Shown here: positions 1-7,004 of the stretch, piece after piece
Layout of the letters: each line of letters begins with the position of its first letter
Numbering within the stretch: the first letter of the stretch is position 1
Assembly (NCBI GenBank): GCA_001603905.1
Contig: LVAE01000057.1
Coordinates: 1-64,000, forward strand
Origin: Fibrobacterales bacterium Fibro_02
GTDB lineage: Bacteria; Fibrobacterota; Fibrobacteria; Fibrobacterales; Fibrobacteraceae
Length of the DNA: 64,000 nt
Direction of reading: 5' to 3'
Translations under genes and position numbers: made by a program
The notes under the pieces: generated by a model
What the model was told of the DNA's origin: nothing
The model's database searches: none
What the model saw: only the letters and a program-made list of their open reading frames with translations

Positions 1-144
1 CGGACTCATAACTCAGTTTTATCCTAACTTTAAACTGTCCAACTTTTTGGGTTCAGTTCAAAGTCCGGGGTATCTTTTTTTTACATCCCACAATGGGGTT
101 AAATTGCTAAATTTGGGCAAAACCAATTTACTAAGGAGTCTGGA
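1..144. other. Left-edge leader region
   Basis: No gene is seen here. The stretch is AT-rich, with an inverted pair CGGACT (1-6) and AGTCCG (62-67) followed by a T-run, which might be the terminator of a gene beyond the left edge. It must also hold the promoter for the following barrel gene, whose Shine-Dalgarno AAGGAG lies just before its ATG. I cannot place the promoter boxes with confidence. Confidence 0.3.
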
Positions 145-942
145 ATGTTCAAAAAAATCGCCCTTATCGCGGCTTTCGCACTCAGCGCCGCATTTGCAAC
201 TTGGGATTACTACCCCGTCCTCGAAGCAGGCAGGGGTTCTGCCGAAGCCGGCATGTACTACGACTGGTATCACAAGTGGTCCCAGGCAGGCCTTAAGGTC
301 GGTGCACGCTACAGCGTCATTCAGAACCTTGAAGTGTCGTTGCAGGGCTGGGGTTTCCAGTTCTGGAGCGAAGAAGACTGTGACGGCTGCGAAAATGGCG
401 GCGACGGTCTGCGCGACCTGACCATCGGTGGACGCTACCAGATTGACCCGATGGTTGCCATCTTCCTCGACTTGAACCTCCCCGTCGGCGGTGACGAAGT
501 CACGAGCGACGAAATCGCTTTCTACGTGGGTGGCCAGTTCAGCATGCCAATCAAGGATGCTCCGGGCCTCAAGTTCGGTACCGAAGCAGGCATCTTCTGG
601 GGCTTTGAACACAACAACAACGAACGCGGCCTCGAAATCCATCTTGCCGGCGAACTCGGCTACACCATCCCGGATGTCGGCATCACCCCGTTCGTCGGAC
701 TCCAGATCAAGTACCGTATGACCGAAAGCACCTGGACCGCTAAGGGCGAAGACGGCAAGGAACATGAATACGGCGCTAACGACGACGGCGACAAGCAGGT
801 CATCCTTTGGCTCGGCGCCGACTACTTTGTCATTCCGAACCAGCTGGACCTCAAGGCCAAGCTCTTCGTGCGTAGCGGCAAGCACTCCAACATGGGTGGC
901 GATGCCAGCGGCCTCTACTTCGGAGCTGAATTCTTCTTCTAA
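145..942 (+). CDS. Small outer-membrane beta-barrel protein
   Basis: Predicted exported outer-membrane protein of 265 residues. A signal peptide is visible (MFKKIALIAAFALSAAFA, cleavage after the last Ala). The rest alternates short amphipathic strands such as LTIGGRYQI and YVGGQFSM with acidic, Gly/Asn-rich turns. It ends in GAEFFF, and a terminal aromatic residue is the usual signal for BAM-assembled barrels. The start is fixed by the Shine-Dalgarno AAGGAG. A rho-independent terminator follows directly, so the gene seems monocistronic. The family is not recognised; a porin-like or structural role is a guess. A long reverse ORF over the same bases is a codon-bias shadow. Confidence 0.75.
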   Translation: MFKKIALIAAFALSAAFATWDYYPVLEAGRGSAEAGMYYDWYHKWSQAGLKVGARYSVIQNLEVSLQGWGFQFWSEEDCDGCENGGDGLRDLTIGGRYQIDPMVAIFLDLNLPVGGDEVTSDEIAFYVGGQFSMPIKDAPGLKFGTEAGIFWGFEHNNNERGLEIHLAGELGYTIPDVGITPFVGLQIKYRMTESTWTAKGEDGKEHEYGANDDGDKQVILWLGADYFVIPNQLDLKAKLFVRSGKHSNMGGDASGLYFGAEFFF

Positions 943-968
943 TTTGTAGAAGACGCAAAAAGAAATTG

Positions 969-994
969 AGCCGCGCAAACGCGCGGCTTATTTT
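969..994 (+). terminator. Terminator after the barrel gene
   Basis: Perfect 8-bp stem AGCCGCGC / GCGCGGCT around an AAAC loop, followed by TATTTT. It lies 27 bases after the stop codon of the upstream barrel gene. Confidence 0.85.
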
Positions 995-1009
995 GTATAG
1001 TGAGCAAAG

Positions 1010-1157
1010 AGATCCTTCGACACAGTCATCCTCGGAACGAAGTGAAGGGGATCCAGTACTGGATTCCGTCGGCCCCAAAGGGGCCTCCAGAATGACAGTT
1101 CAGGAAAATACTGTCACGAGTGATTGCTTCGTCACTACGATCCTCGCAATGACATAC
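1010..1157. repeat. Dispersed palindromic repeat block (GATCC/GATGAC family)
   Basis: Compound repeat built from the units GATCCTTCGAC, TCATCCTCG, TGGATTCCGTC and CCAGAATGACA, with a small internal palindrome GGCCCC AAA GGGGCC. Related blocks occur at about 4530, 5777, 20022, 30057, 36475, 46223, 62557 and 62661. It fills the gap between the convergent barrel gene and the peptide-binding lipoprotein gene. Confidence 0.7.
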
Positions 1158-1167
1158 AGACTACCGT

Positions 1168-2967
1168 CTACTTCACATCGTATTCAGGCACGGGCAGGCT
1201 TTCGCCGGCCTTCATGGCCTTGTCAAGAGCAGCGGACTTCGTAGGATCAAGCCACCAGTAAACGGGGATAGCATCTTCGCGGTTGAAGCGGTCGAATACC
1301 TTCTCCGGCGTACCGTAGCGGTTCCAGTAGAGAATGCGGTGATGATCGCACTGCCACATAAGTACGTAAGGCACGATTTCGGCGAGGCGGTTATCGAGTG
1401 CCTTCAGGATTTCGTTGCGCTTCGCGAGATCGAATTCAGTCTTCTGCAAGTTGATGAGACTATCCACCACCTTGTCCTGCACGCCAGCAAGGTTGTTCGT
1501 TCCCTTCTGGAGAGCCGTCGTCGAATTCCAGCTAGCTTCCGGGTCGCGGAGGCGGCCTGCGCCCCAGTTCACCCAATACAAATCAAAGTCGGCATCATCC
1601 AGGCGCTTGCGAAGCGTACTCTGCGACATCTGTTCGATGGTAGCGACGACACCCACCTTTTTCAAGTCTTCCTGGAACAGCGTGAGGTGACGCAAGTCTT
1701 CTTGACTTGTGATAAAGTTGATGGCGAACGGCTTGCCGTCCTTTTCGAGCACGCCCTGCGCATTCACCTTGTAGCCGGCTTCTGCAAAAAGGGCACGAGC
1801 ACTATCCGGGTTGAACTTGTAGAGAGGTGCCGTCGGATTCTGGTTGCCTTCCCACAGGTCGGGGTAATAGCTGTTGAGCAAGAAATACTGGTTGTACATG
1901 TACTTTTCGTTCATCGCTTCACGGTTCAAGAGCATGTTGAGGGCGCGGCGCACGCGGACATCCTGGAACTGCGGCTTACGCAAGTTGATGGCCATGCCCT
2001 GGAAACCAATCGGTTCCTTGTTGAAGATACGCTGCTTGACCGCCCAGCCCTTCTGAATGGCGTCGAAGTCAGTCTGTTTCATCCAGATGCTGCTGGTGTA
2101 AATGGCGTAGGCGTTGATATCCTGCTTCTTGAACGCTTCGAGCGCCTTCGTCTGGTCGTTCATAAAACGGTAGCGGATCTTTTCGAAGTTATACTTGCCG
2201 CGGTTCCAGTTCTTCTTGAAGCCCCACCAGTCAGCACGGCGCTGCAGTTCCACGTAGCGGTCTTCGCGGAAGGTCTTGATCTTGTACGGACCGGACACCA
2301 CCGGAAATTCGTAGCGGATCTGGTTGAAGTCCTTCCCCGCCCACGCATGCTTCGGGAAGGCGAGCATGCCTGCAGCTTCCCAGAAGTTACCCCAATGCGA
2401 TTCCTTGGCGGTCATCTTGATGGTCAAACTATCCACGACTTCGGGGCGGTCGAATCGGCTTAGCCCCACCTTGAAAATCGGCGTGAGGTTTTTCTCGTCC
2501 ATGATGACGTCGTAGTAGAACTGCACATCTTCGGCGGTCACCGATTTACCGTCGCTCCACTTCGCGCGCGGATCCACATGGAAAGTGAATGTCTTGCCGT
2601 CTTCGGACACACTCCAGCTGTCTGCGAGAATTCCCACTTCGCGGTCTTCGGTGCTATGCAGGCTCACGAGAGGTTCGAACATCATGCCCATGAGTTCCGC
2701 CGAGAAACTGTTGTAGTCTTCCCACATGTTAAAGGACTTAGGCATCGCGGAGCCCCACAAGGTAATCGCACCGCAGGGGCGGGCATCCTTCGAGGCAATC
2801 GGGTCGAACTCGCCTGTCGCTTCAGGATCCTGCGGCAACTCGGGGCAATTCAATTCGGCATTTTTAGTGGCAGCACCCTTGGATGCGCCGGACTCGTTAC
2901 AGGCAGAAAATAGAAACGCGGATGCAACAAGAACCGCACAAGAAACTTTAACAGAAAAATCTTTCAT
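1168..2967 (-). CDS. Family 5 solute-binding lipoprotein (oligopeptide ABC type)
   Basis: Periplasmic substrate-binding protein of the SBP_bac_5 (OppA/DppA) family, about 599 residues, normally delivering peptides or similar solutes to an ABC importer. The N-terminus is a lipoprotein signal with lipobox FSAC, so the mature protein is lipid-anchored. Family-like segments are visible: KSFNMWEDYNS, an EPLVSL stretch, LADSWSVSEDGKTFTFHV, and late RVRRALNMLLNREAMN. The ORF track begins at a TTG; I prefer the ATG at 2967, which gives a normal signal peptide. No Shine-Dalgarno is obvious, and an inverted repeat overlaps the start. No permease or ATPase gene lies nearby, so partners must be elsewhere. 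Ligand unknown. Confidence 0.85.
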   Translation of the reverse strand: MKDFSVKVSCAVLVASAFLFSACNESGASKGAATKNAELNCPELPQDPEATGEFDPIASKDARPCGAITLWGSAMPKSFNMWEDYNSFSAELMGMMFEPLVSLHSTEDREVGILADSWSVSEDGKTFTFHVDPRAKWSDGKSVTAEDVQFYYDVIMDEKNLTPIFKVGLSRFDRPEVVDSLTIKMTAKESHWGNFWEAAGMLAFPKHAWAGKDFNQIRYEFPVVSGPYKIKTFREDRYVELQRRADWWGFKKNWNRGKYNFEKIRYRFMNDQTKALEAFKKQDINAYAIYTSSIWMKQTDFDAIQKGWAVKQRIFNKEPIGFQGMAINLRKPQFQDVRVRRALNMLLNREAMNEKYMYNQYFLLNSYYPDLWEGNQNPTAPLYKFNPDSARALFAEAGYKVNAQGVLEKDGKPFAINFITSQEDLRHLTLFQEDLKKVGVVATIEQMSQSTLRKRLDDADFDLYWVNWGAGRLRDPEASWNSTTALQKGTNNLAGVQDKVVDSLINLQKTEFDLAKRNEILKALDNRLAEIVPYVLMWQCDHHRILYWNRYGTPEKVFDRFNREDAIPVYWWLDPTKSAALDKAMKAGESLPVPEYDVK

Positions 2968-3001
2968 ACTGAACAATATAGATAAATTGTTCAGAAAGAT
3001 T
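2958..3001. promoter_or_regulatory. Inverted repeat over the lipoprotein gene start
   Basis: Perfect arms CTGAACAAT (2969-2977) and ATTGTTCAG (2986-2994) around an 8-base AT spacer. The flanks AATCTTTC and GAAAGATT extend the symmetry, with a 3-base bulge on the left. It spans the start region of the solute-binding lipoprotein, so it could be an operator or an mRNA hairpin controlling its translation. Function is inferred from position only. Confidence 0.45.
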
Positions 3002-3051
3002 GTCTTCCCGGGTTTATCCCGGGAACAACGGTCCCTTTTGCGGACTCGGTG
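3001..3051. repeat. 51-bp direct repeat, copy 1
   Basis: Matches 3214-3264 at 49 of 51 bases, including the palindrome TTCCCGGG TTTAT CCCGGGAA. Read on the minus strand it encodes the same peptide (TESAKG-VVPGINPGRQ) that forms the C-terminal tail of the neighbouring GIY-YIG gene. Copy 1 is therefore probably a remnant of a duplicated element. Confidence 0.8.
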
Positions 3052-3080
3052 TTATTCCAACGGGTGCAGAATAAAAGGTG

Positions 3081-3157
3081 ATGCCGGAACAAGTCCGGCA
3101 TGACAATTGCGAGAAATAGTTCGCTATGGCAGAAGATGCCCGGCATGACAGCCGCAG
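3081..3157. repeat. REP-like palindromes, right of copy 1
   Basis: Perfect palindromic core ATGCCGGA ACAAG TCCGGCAT (3081-3101) followed by GACAATTGCGAGAA. A partial unit GATGCCCGGCATGACA follows at about 3135-3150. The same core recurs twice on the other side of the GIY-YIG gene. Confidence 0.75.
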
Positions 3158-3185
3158 AGAACAATCGGCTACGGCGGGACAAGGC

Positions 3186-3569
3186 CTAGATCGACGGAAC
3201 TGCGGATGGGTTTTGTCTTCCCGGGTTTATCCCGGGAACAACGCTCCCTTTTGCGGATTCGGTGACTTCTTTAGTTATTCCTATAGATGCGGACAAGTCA
3301 TTCCATTCAGGATTCTTTGACATCACAAGGTTACACTTCCAAACCCGTGGATACCTTTTCAGTTGTTTTTCTCTTTTTATGGCGTCTTCAATATTAAAAA
3401 ACAACTCATAATACACAAGCTTCGATACATTGTATTTACTCGTAAAACCTTTATTCCTATGAACCTTATGCTCTACAACCCTTCGAGCTAAGTCATTTGT
3501 TACACCTGTATAGAATACGGAGTTGTCACTCGTTGTTAGCAGATAAACATAATAGTTATAGGATTGCAT
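3186..3569 (-). CDS. Small GIY-YIG nuclease domain protein
   Basis: Single-domain GIY-YIG protein of 127 residues (UvrC/YhbQ-like superfamily). The signature appears as YYVYLLTTSDNSVFYTGVT, followed by the conserved Arg and His in LARRVVEHK and the lysine-rich AIKREKQLKRY segment. Such proteins are predicted DNA nucleases; their cellular role is unsettled. I chose the ATG giving MQSYNYYVYL; the longer ORF start lies in the flanking repeat. The last 20 or so residues (KGSVVPGINPGRQ onward) are encoded by the 51-bp direct repeat, so the ancestral protein probably ended near ITKEVTES. The gene sits between REP-like palindromes on both sides, suggesting a mobile or repeat-associated unit. Confidence 0.8.
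   Translation of the reverse strand: MQSYNYYVYLLTTSDNSVFYTGVTNDLARRVVEHKVHRNKGFTSKYNVSKLVYYELFFNIEDAIKREKQLKRYPRVWKCNLVMSKNPEWNDLSASIGITKEVTESAKGSVVPGINPGRQNPSAVPSI
3214..3264. repeat. 51-bp direct repeat, copy 2
   Basis: Second copy of the 3001-3051 repeat (two mismatches). It overlaps the 3-prime end of the GIY-YIG gene and supplies its C-terminal tail. Confidence 0.8.
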
Positions 3570-3593
3570 AGAAAGAATGTACAAAAAATTGTG

Positions 3594-3657
3594 ATGCCGG
3601 AACAAGTCCGGCATGACAATTGCGAGAAGTGTGGTGATGCCGGAACAAGTCCGGCAT
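3594..3657. repeat. Tandem REP-like palindromes between the nuclease gene and rnc
   Basis: Two identical 21-bp palindromic cores, ATGCCGGA ACAAG TCCGGCAT, at 3594-3614 and 3637-3657. Each is followed by TGAC, and they are spaced 43 bases apart. Both match the core at 3081-3101. Confidence 0.85.
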
Positions 3658-3674
3658 GACTGCTGCGAAGAACG

Positions 3675-4514
3675 TTACGGCAAGCCGACGTGGCGCTGTT
3701 TCTGTTTCTTGGGCTTGGGGGCGGCAGCTTTGTCGGTTGGTGAGCTTGCCGAACCATCGGCTTCGGCCTTCGCGGCTTCAGCTAAAAGCATTTCGAGCGA
3801 CACGCGGGAAGCTTCCTGCTCAGCCTTCTTCTTGTTGCCGCCCTGACCGCGACCGTACACGCGACCATCCACGCGAACTTCGACCGTGAACACCTTCTGG
3901 TGTTCCGGTCCCGATTCGTCGACCACGACATATTCCGGCACCGTACGGAGCTTGCCTTGCAGGTATTCCAGCAGTTCGCTCTTGTGGTTCGCGAAATCAT
4001 CGGCAGAAATAATCTCCTGCACGCGCGGGAAGTGGAACTTGTTCAGAATCGCGCGGACTTCTTCGAGGCCACCATCCAAATAAACCGCACCGAGCACAGC
4101 CTCGTAAGCGTCAGCCAGGATGCTTTCCTTGCCGCGGCCACCGAGCTTTTCTTCGGCCTTGCCCACCTTCACGTACTCGCTCAGGCTCCATTCCTTGGAC
4201 GACTGTGCGCAGGCATGTCCCGACACAATGGCGCTCTTGCGCTTGGAAAGTTCACCTTCCGGATCGTCGGGGTAAGTCTTGTAGAGGAATTCCGTCGTAA
4301 GCATGTTCAGCACGGAATCGCCCAGGAACTCCAGGCGTTCGTTGTTGCTCACGTAGGGCAGGTCCGTACCAGTCAGGAAAGAGCGGTGCACCAATGCGTG
4401 CGCCAAGAGTTCAGGATCCTTGAACCGGTACCCGAGCTTCGCCTCAAGCCCGCCATCGGACTTCTGGCGAAACCAGAGTTTAAGCACTTTGTGGAGAAGA
4501 GTTGTTTGTTCCAT
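3675..4514 (-). CDS. rnc: Ribonuclease III
   Basis: Endoribonuclease that cuts double-stranded RNA in rRNA maturation and mRNA decay. The RNase III signature NERLEFLGDS lies near residue 60, and the second catalytic acidic motif LADAYEAVLGAVYLDGG lies near residue 135. A C-terminal double-stranded RNA binding domain (about 175-245) shows GRGQGGNKKKAEQEAS. A 30-residue Ala/Lys/Pro tail, not part of the core family, brings the length to 279 residues (bacterial norm about 225-250). No Shine-Dalgarno is evident before the ATG. It lies downstream of fabD-fabG-acpP, as in many bacteria. However, an acpP terminator and a repeat lie between, so it may have its own promoter. Confidence 0.96.
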   Translation of the reverse strand: MEQTTLLHKVLKLWFRQKSDGGLEAKLGYRFKDPELLAHALVHRSFLTGTDLPYVSNNERLEFLGDSVLNMLTTEFLYKTYPDDPEGELSKRKSAIVSGHACAQSSKEWSLSEYVKVGKAEEKLGGRGKESILADAYEAVLGAVYLDGGLEEVRAILNKFHFPRVQEIISADDFANHKSELLEYLQGKLRTVPEYVVVDESGPEHQKVFTVEVRVDGRVYGRGQGGNKKKAEQEASRVSLEMLLAEAAKAEADGSASSPTDKAAAPKPKKQKQRHVGLP

Positions 4515-4529
4515 AAGTTATACCATGAA

Positions 4530-4614
4530 GTCATTCTGGAACGCGAAGCGTGACGGAATCCATCATTGAAATTCAAATTATGGATCCCCTCCCTAGCGGT
4601 CGAGGATGACGTAT
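4530..4614. repeat. Dispersed palindromic repeat between acpP and rnc
   Basis: Contains GTCATTCTGGAACGCGAAGCGTGACGGAATCC and then TGGATCCCCTCCCTAGCGGTCGAGGATGAC, the same units seen in the other intergenic repeat blocks. Confidence 0.6.
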
Positions 4615-4642
4615 GGAGGAAAAGTTGATAATGACATAATAG

Positions 4643-4683
4643 GAAAAATAAAGAGGCGGCACCTGATGGTCCCGCCTCTTTAA
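4643..4683 (-). terminator. Terminator of the fab/acpP operon
   Basis: On the minus strand, stem AAAGAGGCGG / CCGCCTCTTT is followed by ATTTTTCC. It lies just after the acpP stop. Confidence 0.85.
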
Positions 4684-4707
4684 AGCTCTATCGAAAAAGG
4701 CTAATAA

Positions 4708-4947
4708 TTAAGCCTTCTTAGCTTCGATGAAGGCAACCACGTCGGCAACCTTGGCAAACTTTTCGGCGTCGGAGTCGAGGATTTCGACTTCGAATTCGTC
4801 TTCGAGGGCCATCACGAGTTCCACGCGGTCGAGGGAGTCGGCACCGAGGTCGTTACCGAATTCGGATTCCGGCTTGACATCTTCAGCCTTAACGCCGAGC
4901 TTGTCAACGATAACAGCGGTGACCTTCTTGAAAATTTCTTCGTTCAT
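4708..4947 (-). CDS. acpP: Acyl carrier protein
   Basis: Carries growing fatty-acyl chains on a 4-prime-phosphopantetheine arm during type II fatty acid synthesis. It has 79 residues, the usual length, and the attachment motif [10 protein letters not shown] with the modified Ser at about residue 37. It is strongly acidic, as expected. The start MNEEIFKKV is preceded by the Shine-Dalgarno TGGAGA; the longer ORF in the track is not supported. It follows fabG by about 50 bases and is closed by a terminator, making it the last gene of the fabD-fabG-acpP unit. Confidence 0.97.
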   Translation of the reverse strand: MNEEIFKKVTAVIVDKLGVKAEDVKPESEFGNDLGADSLDRVELVMALEDEFEVEILDSDAEKFAKVADVVAFIEAKKA

Positions 4948-4999
4948 TGTAATCTCCATTTGGATTTGATTGTTTGAGTTCAAATTTAGTAAAAAATGC

Positions 5000-5740
5000 C
5001 TAGGCGTTCAACCCACCATCGACACCAAGAATCTGGCCGGTGATGTAGCAGGCGTCGTCAGATGCCAAAAATGCGACTGCATTGGCCACATCTTCGGGTT
5101 TTCCGATGCGGCCGAGCGGAATCTGGGCAGCATACTTTTCCTTGGTAGCGTCATCCATGGCAGCGGTCATGTCGGTACCGATAAAACCAGGGGCAATGGC
5201 ATTCACGGTGATACCGCGAGAAGCGAATTCCATGGCGTTGGAGCGGGTCATACCGATAATGCCAGCCTTGGCAGCGGCATAGTTGGCCTGACCGGCCTGG
5301 CCGTGCAGGGCGTTGATGCTCGAAATATTGATGATACGGCCGGTACGCTTGCCCATCATGGTGCGGGCAACAGCGCGAGTGCAAAGGAACACGGAACGCA
5401 GGTTCGTAGCGATCACGGCGTCGAAGTCTTCGTCCTTCATGCGCATCAGGAGACCATCGCGGGTAATACCGGCGTTGTTCACCAGGATGTCGACCGTGCC
5501 CATGTCAGCAATGATCTGCTTGAACACGCTCTGCACCGTTTCGGAGTCGGCCACGTTGCAAGCATAGCTCTTGACCTGCACCCCAAGTTCGGCGGAAAGT
5601 TTGGCGGCCAAATCTTCCTTGACCGAGGTGGAAAGGATGGCGACGTCAGCACCTTCGCTGGCGAGCTTGGTTGCAATGGCAAGACCGATACCGCGAGAAG
5701 CGCCCGTCACGATTGCCTTTTTACCAGTAAGTTTACCCAT
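5000..5740 (-). CDS. fabG: 3-oxoacyl-ACP reductase
   Basis: NADPH-dependent reduction of 3-oxoacyl-ACP, the first reductive step of fatty-acid elongation. It is a short-chain dehydrogenase/reductase of 246 residues, the typical FabG length. The nucleotide-binding motif is [12 protein letters not shown] near the N-terminus, NNAG lies near residue 87, and the catalytic set is Ser in SSINAL with YAAAK. It ends in [12 protein letters not shown], characteristic of FabG. The Shine-Dalgarno AGGAA precedes the ATG. It sits between fabD and acpP, which supports the specific call over other SDR enzymes. Confidence 0.97.
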   Translation of the reverse strand: MGKLTGKKAIVTGASRGIGLAIATKLASEGADVAILSTSVKEDLAAKLSAELGVQVKSYACNVADSETVQSVFKQIIADMGTVDILVNNAGITRDGLLMRMKDEDFDAVIATNLRSVFLCTRAVARTMMGKRTGRIINISSINALHGQAGQANYAAAKAGIIGMTRSNAMEFASRGITVNAIAPGFIGTDMTAAMDDATKEKYAAQIPLGRIGKPEDVANAVAFLASDDACYITGQILGVDGGLNA

Positions 5741-5776
5741 GTTTGTATTCCTATGATTAAAAATTTCAACGCTGCG

Positions 5777-5849
5777 GTGTCATCTTGAGCGGAGCCGCCA
5801 GGCGTAGTCGAAAGATCCTTCGATGCGCTTCGCTTACTCAGGATGACAC
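5777..5849. repeat. 73-bp repeat with inverted ends between fabD and fabG
   Basis: Terminal inverted repeats GTGTCATC (5777-5784) and GATGACAC (5842-5849) enclose TTGAGCGG and GATCCTTCGATGCGCTTCGCTTACTCAG. It looks like a small MITE-like or REP-like unit inserted inside the fab operon without separating the genes by a terminator. Confidence 0.7.
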
Positions 5850-5857
5850 TCTAAATG

Positions 5858-6778
5858 TTAGCCTTTCAATGCCTCAAATGCTTCGATCGTTTCGACCGGA
5901 GTGACCTTCACGTCGCGGCTGATCTTACGCATCAGGCCCATGAGCACCTTGCCGGAACCCACTTCGACACCCTGCGTCACGCCCAAGGACATGGCCTTGT
6001 TCATGCAATCATTCCAACGGACCGGAGATACCAGTTGCTTCACCAAAAGTTCGGCAAGTTCGGCACCCTTCGTGACCGGTTCGGCAATCACGTTAGCAAT
6101 CACGGGCTTTTCGACATCGTTGAACTTGGTCTTGGCAATCGCTTCGGCAAGGCCTGCCTGAGCGAACTGCATCAGCGGGCTGTGGAAGGCGCCAGACACG
6201 GCGAGCGGAATGGCCTTGATGCCTGCAGCAGCGCAGTTTTCGACGAGCTTGTTCACACCGGCGACGGCACCGGACACCACGATCTGGCCCGGGCAGTTGA
6301 TGTTTGCCGGAACCACGGTACCAGCATCCTTCACGGCTTCGCAAAGTTCAAGAATCTTGGCTTCGTCCTGGCCCATGATAGCAGCCATGGCACCCGGATT
6401 CTTGGAACCGGCGCTGGCCATGAGTTCGCCACGGGTACGCACCAGGCGGAGGCCGTCTTCGAAGCTGAAACCGCCGGCAGCGTAAATGGCGGAGTATTCA
6501 CCAAGGGAGTGGCCCGCCACATAGTCAAAAGCAAAACCTTCGGACTTGAGGAGTTCCATCACCATGGCAGACACAGTAAAGAGAGCCGGCTGGGTGTTGT
6601 CAGTGCTCTTCAGGACATCTTCGGGACCTTCGGCCATCAGCTTGGAGAGCGAGAAACCGAGAATCTCATCGGCCTGCTGCATGAGCTTCTTGGCCGGTTC
6701 AAAAGTAGAAGCGAGCGTCTGGCCCATGCCCACATACTGGGCACCCTGGCCCGGGAAAAGCAAAATCGTCTTAGACAT
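5858..6778 (-). CDS. fabD: Malonyl-CoA:ACP transacylase
   Basis: Transfers malonyl from CoA to ACP, supplying the two-carbon donor for fatty-acid elongation. It has 306 residues, as usual for FabD. The N-terminal LLFPGQGAQYVGMG motif, the nucleophile elbow GHSLGEYSA with its catalytic Ser, and the late AFHSPLM motif with catalytic His are all present. The ATG giving MSKTILLFPGQG has an AGAGGT Shine-Dalgarno. The 65 extra upstream residues in the ORF track run back into an intergenic region and are not supported. It begins the fabD-fabG-acpP unit; fabF and fabH are not in this window. Confidence 0.97.
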   Translation of the reverse strand: MSKTILLFPGQGAQYVGMGQTLASTFEPAKKLMQQADEILGFSLSKLMAEGPEDVLKSTDNTQPALFTVSAMVMELLKSEGFAFDYVAGHSLGEYSAIYAAGGFSFEDGLRLVRTRGELMASAGSKNPGAMAAIMGQDEAKILELCEAVKDAGTVVPANINCPGQIVVSGAVAGVNKLVENCAAAGIKAIPLAVSGAFHSPLMQFAQAGLAEAIAKTKFNDVEKPVIANVIAEPVTKGAELAELLVKQLVSPVRWNDCMNKAMSLGVTQGVEVGSGKVLMGLMRKISRDVKVTPVETIEAFEALKG

Positions 6779-6941
6779 TATATACATACCTCTGCGGATG
6801 ACCGCACTTTCAAAGTTTCGCCCACAATTTAGAAAATACAGAACCTGTAAAAAGCCACCCGAGGAGATCCTTAAGCAAAAATCAAAATGTAAGAATTTGG
6901 GGAGATTTTCGTAAAGTTCGGAAGAGAGGTGTGAAATATGC

Positions 6942-6970
6942 AAAAAAGATCCCTCCAGCGGAGAGATCTT
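6942..6970 (-). terminator. Terminator of the minor-pilin operon
   Basis: On the minus strand, an 11-bp stem AAGATCTCTCC / GGAGGGATCTT (one G-T wobble) with a GCT loop runs straight into a T-run. It lies 34 bases after the giant pilin-like gene. Confidence 0.9.
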
Positions 6971-7004
6971 CACAATTCATAGACTTTCTTTTGTAATTAG
7001 CCCC

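Noticed and set aside
58-978. 306-residue ORF on the minus strand
   Set aside because: It is antisense to the small barrel gene, which has a signal peptide, Shine-Dalgarno and terminator.
1339-2463. 374-residue ORF on the plus strand
   Set aside because: It is antisense to the family 5 lipoprotein gene; no independent support.
2991-3182. 63-residue ORF left of the GIY-YIG gene
   Set aside because: It consists of repeat sequence, including the direct-repeat tail. It may be a remnant but is not a gene.
3001-3657. Possible CRISPR array, because of repeated palindromes
   Set aside because: The copies are few and irregularly spaced, a gene lies between them, and no cas genes are present; they fit REP-like elements.
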